Of a stretch of DNA of 34,621 nt, positions 28,343-34,621 are shown one piece after another. Source of the DNA: Coriobacteriaceae bacterium AM48-5. GTDB lineage: Bacteria; Actinomycetota; Coriobacteriia; Coriobacteriales; Coriobacteriaceae. The DNA lies in contig JAQEDJ010000026.1 in NCBI GenBank assembly GCA_027669525.1, forward strand, positions 1 to 34,621, given 5' to 3'. The notes beneath the pieces were generated by a model. That model did not search any database and was not told the DNA's origin. It worked only from the letters and a program-made list of their open reading frames with translations. A program made the position numbers and the translations under genes. The stretch's first letter is position 1. Every line of letters starts with the position of its first letter.

Positions 28343-28381
28343 ACTACGATTTCGATGGTTTACGACGGAAAGGGCTGAGCC

Positions 28382-30366
28382 ATGAGCTCGCGCTTGCACA
28401 GATCGATATGCGCCTGGGTGATATTGAGGGCATTTGCGGCCGCATCGAGGACCAGGCTCGTCTGGCCCACGAGCGCGGGGCGCGCGTGCTGTGCGTTCCG
28501 GCTCCGCTCTTTATGGGCGCCATGCCCGGGGGCCTGGTGGGCACTGCCGACTTTGAGCACGACATGCTTGCCGGCTTGACTGGTGTCGCCGAGCGTATCC
28601 AGGAGCTTGACATGATCTGCATCGTGCCCGCGGCGGTTTCGTTTGAGGGCCAGCCGCTGCTCGACTACATGATGCTCAAGGACGGTCATGTGGTGCCGGC
28701 GCGTTCGAGCATTGCCCTGCAGCGTGGTGAGAACAACGACACGCGTTGGGCGCCGCCGGTGTTCGACGTGGACGGCGTGCGCATCGCCGTGATTTTTGAC
28801 TTGGACCGCGAACTCGAGATGTTGCCGACCGGTGTTGACCTCATTGCGTATTTCCAATTCAATGCGTTTGACATGACCGACCGCGAGACTGCCGCCATTG
28901 CCGCCGTTCGCAGCGGCGCCTACCGCAAGATCGCATCCAAGCGCAGCGTGTGGTTTGCCTGTATGGCGCCGGTCGGTGCCTATGACGAGTCGGTGTATAC
29001 CGGCGGTTCGTTTGTGCTCGACGACTGCGGTCGCGTGGTGGCCCAAGCGCCGTGTTTTGAGGAGAGCCTGCTGGTTCAGGAGATTCAGCGCGGCGTGATG
29101 CTCGATGCCCTGGAAGATCACGAACTGCCCGAGTTCCGTTCCGAGGAGTGGCTGTGGCAGGCGCTGGTGCTCACCGTGCGCGACAACGCCCGGGCCCACG
29201 GTGCGTCGCGCGCCGTGGTGGCACTCGAGGGCGACTTGCCGTCGTCCCTGCTGGCGGCGCTGGCCGTCGACGCTCTGGGCCCACGTAATGTGATTGGCCT
29301 GGTGCTGGGGCGCAACCGCATCTTTACGCCGGCGCAGGAGGAGGCCGAGGCTGCTCGCTGTGCCGCCGTTCGCGCCATTGCCGAGCGCCTGCATATTCGC
29401 ACGGTTGAGCGCGATGCGCCGGATGCCGCGCGCGTGCTCGACCGCGATGTGTCGGCGGGCGACGCCGAGCGCCTGCGCTCTCGCACGCTGGGCCTCATGC
29501 TGGAGGATACGGCGCTCGAGCTGGGTGCGATGGCGTTGAGTCCGCTGTCCAAAACCGAGTACGCGCTGGCGGCGCCGGCGCTTTGCGGCGGCTACCAGGG
29601 CGATTACGCGCCCTTTGGCGATGTGTACCTGTCGACGCTTGAGTTTGTGGCGCGTGTGCGCAACCGCGCGTCTGCCGTGGTGCCCCAAGAGCTCGTGACG
29701 CTCAACGCGGTGGAAGATTGTATGGAGCGCGTGCTGGCGCAGGCGCTCTCGACGCTCGACGGTCCGGTCGATATGCTCGACCGCGCGGCACAGCTGCTCG
29801 GCGGGCTCGAGCCGGGTGAGATCGATGGCGCGCTTGAGGCGCACGTGGACCGCAATCGATCTTTCGACGACATCCCGATGGCCGCTGGCAAGCCTGAGGC
29901 CTGCTCGCTGCTGCTGATGCTCGTTCGACAGGGTGAGGCTGCCCGCCGCATGTTGCCGACGGCGCCGATCGTTTCGTCCCGTTCGTTTGCCGAGCGCTCC
30001 TGGCCGTACATGCTCGCGTGGTCCGACCTGGGGCTTAACGGCAAGGAGCGTATGACGGTCGATTCGCTGGCGCGCGCCGAGGTGCGCCGCTTTGCCGACG
30101 AGGATACAAGCGATCGCATGCGTGGCGAGATGATGGGCATTTTGGGCGAGCTGCTGGGTATTTCGCCCGAGCAGATGGAGGAGCTGCGCTCCGAGGACGG
30201 CCAGCGCCGCCTGCACGAGGGCATGAAGAAGTTTGAGGGCGAGGTCCAGGACGCCATCGAAAAGATGATGGGCGGCCAGGGCGGACCGCAGGGTGGGCCC
30301 CAGGGCGGACCGATGCCGCACCCGCCGGTTGATCCGAGGCAGTTCCCATTCTTCAGCCAAAACTAA
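28382..30366 (+). CDS. NAD+ synthase (glutamine-dependent) homologue with degraded active sites
   Basis: Full-length resemblance to NadE: an N-terminal nitrilase-like domain, then a synthetase domain with LAALAVDALGPRNVIGL, LSKTEYALAAPALCGGYQG and FGDVYLSTLEF, and a terminal region like the NadE end (EAHVDRNRSFDD, SSRSFAERSWPY). The hallmark residues are missing. The PP-loop SGGxDS reads EGDLPSS (about 281-290), the nitrilase PE motif reads PAPLFMG (about 40-46), and the nucleophile cysteine region reads VIFDLDREL (about 135). A C-terminal extension ends in GGPQ repeats. I place the start at ATG 28382 (GGAAAGG upstream) with one base missing at about 28390, giving MSSALAQIDMRLGD and 661 residues. 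It may be a pseudoenzyme; the true role is unknown. Confidence 0.7.
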
Positions 30367-30502
30367 CTATGGGATGGGATTCGCTCCCAACCCCGATACT
30401 TCACTAAGCGTCTTGGCCCCGTTGTGTTATTCTAGAACAGACGTTCGTGAATGATGCGCGGGGCCTTGCCTTGTGCTTTGCTGGTGACGAGGGGAGGCTG
30501 GC

Positions 30503-31024
30503 TTGGTCATTTTGGGTATCGACCCCGGTTTGGCCCATACGGGTTGGGGGATTATCGAGGAGCGGCGCGGCGAGGTTCGCTGCCGTGCCTACGGTTGTAT
30601 CGAGACTAGCGCGGGCAGCCCGCTCGCGGTGCGCCTGTCGCATATCGCCCGCGACCTCAAGGGTGTCGTGGAGCGTTATCGACCCGATACCGCTGCTATC
30701 GAGAGCATTTACTTTGGCGCCAACGTTCGCTCGGCCATCCCCACGGCGCATGCCCGCGGTGCCGCGCTCGTGGCGCTTTCGGAATGCGCGCTCGAGATAG
30801 GCGAATACACGCCCATGCAGATCAAGCAGGCCGTGGTGGGTACGGGCGCTGCGGATAAACGGCAGGTTGCCTACATGGTGCGCACGCTCACGCAGCTCGA
30901 TCACGACCCTCACCCAGACCATGCCGCCGATGCCCTGGCCTGCGCCATCTGTCACGTCAACCTCAGTCGCACGCGGGCGCTTACCGGTGGCGAGTTCTAT
31001 CAACAGAGAGGAACCGGATACTGA
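30503..31024 (+). CDS. ruvC: Holliday junction endonuclease RuvC
   Basis: Resolves Holliday junctions with RuvAB. 173 residues. The active site is visible: D7 in GIDPG, E67 in AIESIYFG, and the acidic/His cluster HPDHAADALA at about 137-146. TTG 30503 is preferred as the start because GGGGAGG lies just upstream and the family begins with ILGIDPG. Its stop region overlaps ruvA. Confidence 0.93.
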   Translation: MVILGIDPGLAHTGWGIIEERRGEVRCRAYGCIETSAGSPLAVRLSHIARDLKGVVERYRPDTAAIESIYFGANVRSAIPTAHARGAALVALSECALEIGEYTPMQIKQAVVGTGAADKRQVAYMVRTLTQLDHDPHPDHAADALACAICHVNLSRTRALTGGEFYQQRGTGY

Positions 31025-31644
31025 TGATTTCCCAGCTCCATGGAACGCTTGTCGAGGCCACGATGAGCTTGGCCGTCGTCGATGTGTCGGGCGTGGGCTT
31101 TGAGCTCGGTATTTCGGGCAGCACTGCGGCCACGTTGCCGACGCCTGGCGGCGAGGTTCGCCTCTACACGCGCATGCAGGTGCGTGAGGACGCCATGACG
31201 CTCTTTGGTTTTGCCTCCAAGGACGAGCGCACGATGTTCGATCGGCTCGTGTCCGTCTCGGGCGTCGGTCCGCGCCTGGCGCTTGCCGTGCTTTCCACCT
31301 ATACCGTGGGCCAGTTGTATTCCCTGGTAATGGCCGAGGATGACAAGGGCATGGCCAAGGTGCCTGGTGTGGGCAAAAAGACCGCGCAGCGCCTTATCTT
31401 GGAGCTCAAGAGCACCTTCGCCAAGGACAAGGGCTTTGTTCCGATCGACGTGATTCCCGGTCAGGTTGCGATGCCGGTTTCCACCGCCGCTTCCTCGGCC
31501 ATCGACGATGCCCGCGCGGCACTCCTTTCCATGGGCTTTAGCCCGCAGGAGACCGATGTCGCCCTGAGCGGGTATGATGGGCAGGATATGCGTGTCGAGG
31601 ATCTGCTCGGCGCGGCGCTTAAGCGACTCGGAATGGATGCGTGA
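31024..31644 (+). CDS. ruvA: Holliday junction branch migration protein RuvA
   Basis: Tetrameric junction-binding subunit, 206 residues. N-terminal OB fold ([12 protein letters not shown]), the helix-hairpin-helix pair with [17 protein letters not shown] and [17 protein letters not shown], a variable linker, and the C-terminal RuvB-binding domain ([16 protein letters not shown]). It begins at ATG 31024, overlapping the ruvC stop, with GAGAGG upstream. Confidence 0.95.
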   Translation: MISQLHGTLVEATMSLAVVDVSGVGFELGISGSTAATLPTPGGEVRLYTRMQVREDAMTLFGFASKDERTMFDRLVSVSGVGPRLALAVLSTYTVGQLYSLVMAEDDKGMAKVPGVGKKTAQRLILELKSTFAKDKGFVPIDVIPGQVAMPVSTAASSAIDDARAALLSMGFSPQETDVALSGYDGQDMRVEDLLGAALKRLGMDA

Positions 31645-32711
31645 TGTGGGAAGCCGATGACTCTCAGGACCTGTGGGCGACGCCCGGCAACTCGCCGGCG
31701 GCATCCATGGCGCACGGCGAGCGCATGGTGGGCTCGGAGCTGACGGCCGAGGACCTCGATGTCGACCGCACCCTGCGTCCCCAGCGCTTGGACGACTATT
31801 GCGGTCAGGAGCATATCAAGCAGAGCCTGCGCGTGCTCATCGAGGCGGCGCAGAGCCGTGGCGAGACGCTCGACCACGTTATCTTTTCGGGCCCTCCGGG
31901 TCTGGGTAAGACCACGCTGGCCACGGTTATCGCCAACGAGCTGGGCGCTCAGATTAAGACGACGAGCGGCCCCGCTATTGCGCGTACCGGCGACCTGGCG
32001 GCTATCCTGACTAACTTGCAGCCGGGTGACGTGCTGTTTATCGACGAGATTCACCGCCTCAACCGCTCGGTCGAGGAGGTTCTGTATCCCGCTATGGAGG
32101 ACTTTGCGCTCGATATCGTGATCGGCAAGGGTCCGGCTGCACGCTCGATTCGCCTGGATATCCCCAAGTTCACGCTGGTGGCGGCAACGACTCGCTCGGG
32201 CATGTTGACCGGCCCGCTACGCGACCGTTTTGGCATTTCGTATCGCCTGGATTACTACACCGTCGAGGAGCTTGCCCAGATTGTGACGCGCTCGGCGACC
32301 ATCCTGGGCGTGACGATCGACCATCCCAGCGCGCTCGAGATCGGCTCACGCTCGCGTGGTACGCCGCGCCTCGCCAACCGTCTGCTCAAGCGCGTGCGCG
32401 ACTACGCGCAGGTGCGCGGCAACGGTCCTATTGAGCTTGATATTTGTCGTCAGGCGCTCGAGTTTTTTGAGATCGATGAGCTTGGTCTGGACTGGATGGA
32501 TATCCGCATCTTGGAGACGCTTGCCAAGACGTTCTCCGGCCGTGCTGTGGGCCTGACGACACTTGCCAGCGCGGTGGGCGAGGACCCGGGAACGCTCGAG
32601 GATGTCTATGAGCCTTATCTGCTGCAGTGCGGCTTGATGATTCGCACGCCCCAGGGCCGCCAGGCAACGCTTCGCACCTTTGAGCACTTAGGAATTGAAC
32701 CGGCCGTCTAG
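31644..32711 (+). CDS. ruvB: Holliday junction branch migration helicase RuvB
   Basis: AAA+ motor of branch migration, 355 residues from ATG 31644. Walker [10 protein letters not shown] at 83-91, Walker B LFIDEIHR at about 131-138, sensor and arginine finger region [16 protein letters not shown], then a winged helix C-terminal domain. I prefer ATG 31644, which overlaps the ruvA stop (TGATG), over GTG 31641. The ruvC-ruvA-ruvB overlaps indicate one transcript. Confidence 0.95.
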   Translation: MWEADDSQDLWATPGNSPAASMAHGERMVGSELTAEDLDVDRTLRPQRLDDYCGQEHIKQSLRVLIEAAQSRGETLDHVIFSGPPGLGKTTLATVIANELGAQIKTTSGPAIARTGDLAAILTNLQPGDVLFIDEIHRLNRSVEEVLYPAMEDFALDIVIGKGPAARSIRLDIPKFTLVAATTRSGMLTGPLRDRFGISYRLDYYTVEELAQIVTRSATILGVTIDHPSALEIGSRSRGTPRLANRLLKRVRDYAQVRGNGPIELDICRQALEFFEIDELGLDWMDIRILETLAKTFSGRAVGLTTLASAVGEDPGTLEDVYEPYLLQCGLMIRTPQGRQATLRTFEHLGIEPAV

Positions 32712-32842
32712 GACGGGTTTGTAGGCTATCGCTGAGCATTGGATAAACATATCGTCGTTTGTCGGTTGCGGGTGCTTTACTATTGCGCGCCCGTGCTATG
32801 CTGAATTGGTCTTTTTCTCATCCGGTAACGAAAGGACCGTCC

Positions 32843-34508
32843 ATGCCTACTGACATCGAAATCGCACGTTCCGTCACACCGCTGCCCATTACCGAGGTGG
32901 CCAAGAACGCCGGTGTCGACGTAAAGCACCTGATTCCGTACGGCTTCGACAAGGCTAAGGTCGACTACTCTCTGCTTAATGAGCCAACTGATCACCAGGC
33001 CAAGCTCGTCCTCGTGACCGCCATCAACCCCACGCCTGCGGGCGAGGGTAAGACCACCACGACCATCGGTCTGGCCGATGGCCTGCGCCGTCGCGGCGTC
33101 AAGAGTGCTGTGGCCCTGCGTGAGCCTTCGCTCGGTCCCGTCTTTGGCGTCAAGGGCGGTGCCGCCGGCGGCGGCTGGGCGCAGGTCATCCCCATGGAGG
33201 ACATCAACCTGCACTTTACCGGTGACTTCCACGCTATCGGTGCCGCTAACACCTGCTGGCCGCCATGCTCGACAACCATATTCAGCAGGGCAACCAGCTC
33301 GGTATCGATGTTAAGCGCATCACCTGGAAGCGCGTCGTCGACATGAACGACCGTCAGCTGCGCCATGTCATCGACGGTATTGGCGGCAAGGCCCAGGGCG
33401 TGCCGCGCGAGGACGGCTTCGATATCACCGTTGCCTCCGAGGTCATGGCGATTTTGTGCCTGTCCACGAGCATCAATGACCTCAAGGAGCGCCTGGGCGA
33501 GATTGTTGTCGGCTACAGCTTTGCCGGCGAGCCCGTCCGCGCCCGTGACCTTAAGGCTCAGGGTGCTATGGCCGCACTGCTCAAGGACGCGCTCAAACCC
33601 AACCTGGTCCAGACGCTCGAGGGTACGCCTGCGTTTGTTCACGGCGGTCCCTTCGCCAATATTGCCCACGGCTGCAACTCCATCATGGCCACCCGCATGG
33701 CCATGCGCTTCGGCGACGTCGCGATTACCGAGGCCGGTTTCGGTGCCGACCTGGGTGCCGAGAAGTTCCTCGACATCAAGTGCCGCATGACGGGCGTTCG
33801 CCCCAGCGCTGTCGTGGTCGTCGCCACTGCCCGCGCGCTTAAGTACAACGGCGGTGTTGCCAAGGCCGACCTCAACGAGGAGAACCTCGAGGCCCTCAAG
33901 GCTGGCATGCCCAACCTGCTGCGCCACGTCGACAACATTCAGAATGTCTACGGTCTGCCCTGCGTGGTCGCCATCAACCGCTTCCCGACGGACACCGAGG
34001 CCGAGCTCGAGCTCATCGAGTCCGAATGCCAGAAACTCGGTGTTAACGTTAAGCTGTCCGAGGTTTGGGCCAAGGGTGGCGAGGGCGCGCTCGACCTGGC
34101 CGATGAGGTCATGCGCCTGATTGAGCAGCCGAGCGAGCTCAAGTTTGCCTACGAGGACGGTGCCGATGTGGCCGACGCCCTCGAGGCCGTTGCTACCAAG
34201 GTCTACCGCGCCGACGGCGTTGACTTTACGCCGGCTGCCAGGCGCCAGCTCGCCGAGCTGCGCGAGAACGGCTTTGGCAACCTGCCGGTGTGCGTGGCCA
34301 AGACCCAGTACAGCTTTAGCGACAACGCCAAGGCGCTGGGCGCTCCCGAGGGCTTCCGCATCACGGTGCGCGAGCTCAAGGTTTCCGCCGGTGCCACTTT
34401 GTGGTCGCGCTGACCGGTAGCGTTCTGACCATGCCGGGCCTGCCCAAGGTTCCCGCGGCCGAGAACATCGACGTCGATAACGACGGCAACATCACCGGCT
34501 TGTTCTAA
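32843..34508 (+). CDS. fhs: Formate--tetrahydrofolate ligase, two frameshifts
   Basis: ATP-dependent synthesis of 10-formyl-THF, a one-carbon entry point in anaerobes. Restored length is 555 residues, typical of the family. The P-loop is PTPAGEGKT at 63-71. [20 protein letters not shown] and [15 protein letters not shown] are further signature segments. One base is missing at about 33250 (restored: [14 protein letters not shown]) and one at about 34396 (restored: [19 protein letters not shown]), the latter recovering the true C-terminus [18 protein letters not shown] precedes ATG 32843. A strong terminator follows. Confidence 0.95.
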
Positions 34509-34533
34509 GCCTGCTGCTCATAGCCGCTTGCCC

Positions 34534-34571
34534 GCCCCGCCGCGCCTACCAAGGCCCGGCGGGGCTTTTTT
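34534..34571 (+). terminator. Intrinsic terminator of fhs
   Basis: GCCCCGCCG (34534-34542) and CGGCGGGGC (34557-34565) followed by TTTTTT (34566-34571), 25 bases after the fhs stop. Confidence 0.9.
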
Positions 34572-34577
34572 GTTCCC

Positions 34578-34621
34578 AAGGGGACGGAAGGATCATTTTG
34601 GGACGGCGGCAATGTTGCGCA
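34578..34621. repeat. Fragments of the GGGACGG intergenic repeat at the window edge
   Basis: AGGGGACGGAAGGA and then CATTTTGGGACGGCGGCAATG lie at the end of the window. The first resembles GGGGACGGAGGA at about 13270; the second has short CATT/AATG arms around a GGGACGG core. The element continues past the window edge. Confidence 0.4.

Noticed and set aside
28300..28381. In-frame ATG at 28300 as the start of the NadE-like gene
   Set aside because: It lies upstream of a terminator-like hairpin (28311-28342), has no ribosome binding site, and adds residues without similarity; ATG 28382 plus one missing base gives a typical NadE start.
28360..30360. A 666-codon minus-strand frame over the NadE-like gene
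   Set aside because: Shadow frame rich in Arg, His and Ala without domains; the plus-strand frame has clear NadE-like order.
1..34621. CRISPR array, tRNA, rRNA or insertion sequence
   Set aside because: Read through on both strands; no regularly spaced direct repeats, cloverleaf-like genes, rRNA sequence or transposase frames were seen.

Overview
The window looks like chromosomal DNA of a Coriobacteriia gut bacterium, most likely Collinsella or a close relative. The coding DNA is mostly GC-rich. Genes recognisable from their translations include fucO, mnmA, cysK with an Rrf2 regulator, an AddAB-like pair, dnaE, a SWIM/Snf2 helicase, a desulfoferrodoxin, ruvCAB and fhs. Genus assignment is by eye and would need a database search. 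REGION 1 (1-1080): the end of a membrane-protein gene, a small hairpin repeat, and a YoaK/DUF1275 membrane protein. REGION 2 (about 1090-6400): an AT-richer island that reads as a ribosomal-peptide (RiPP) maturation cassette. On the minus strand, in transcription order, it holds a CcpM-like radical SAM/SPASM maturase, a protein resembling the 'TIGR04066 peptide maturation' family, an acyl-carrier-related protein, a 59-codon cysteine-rich peptide (the likely precursor), and a LURP-one/Tubby-like protein. A fused ABC exporter converges on it from the plus strand. The central observation is that the maturase gene is broken by a clean 143-bp inversion (5899-6041) bounded by TGACC/GGTCA. Flipping it back on paper restores both junctions in frame, giving one 481-residue enzyme with its CxxxCxxC cluster motif. 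As sequenced, the gene is OFF. REGION 3 (6400-9180): fucO and an M42 metallopeptidase with large dyads between and after them. REGION 4 (9187-13262): mnmA and cysK on minus, an Rrf2/IscR-like regulator divergent from cysK, a phage-holin-family membrane protein on minus, and a TrpR-like YerC-type regulator. REGION 5 (13367-27751): addB-addA, dnaE and a large SWIM/Snf2 helicase on plus, separated by palindromic intergenic repeats. REGION 6 (27902-34508): a superoxide reductase-type protein, a full-length NAD-synthetase homologue that seems to have lost its catalytic motifs, ruvC-ruvA-ruvB overlapping end to start, and fhs followed by a strong terminator. DATA QUALITY: at least eleven genes are interrupted by what look like missing single bases, about 22 events, nearly all repaired by adding one base. 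This suggests sequencing or assembly deletions rather than pseudogenes, so I annotate those genes across the breaks. The 143-bp inversion is a different kind of event and is not explained by base-level errors. No tRNA, rRNA, CRISPR array, transposase or site-specific recombinase was found in the window.
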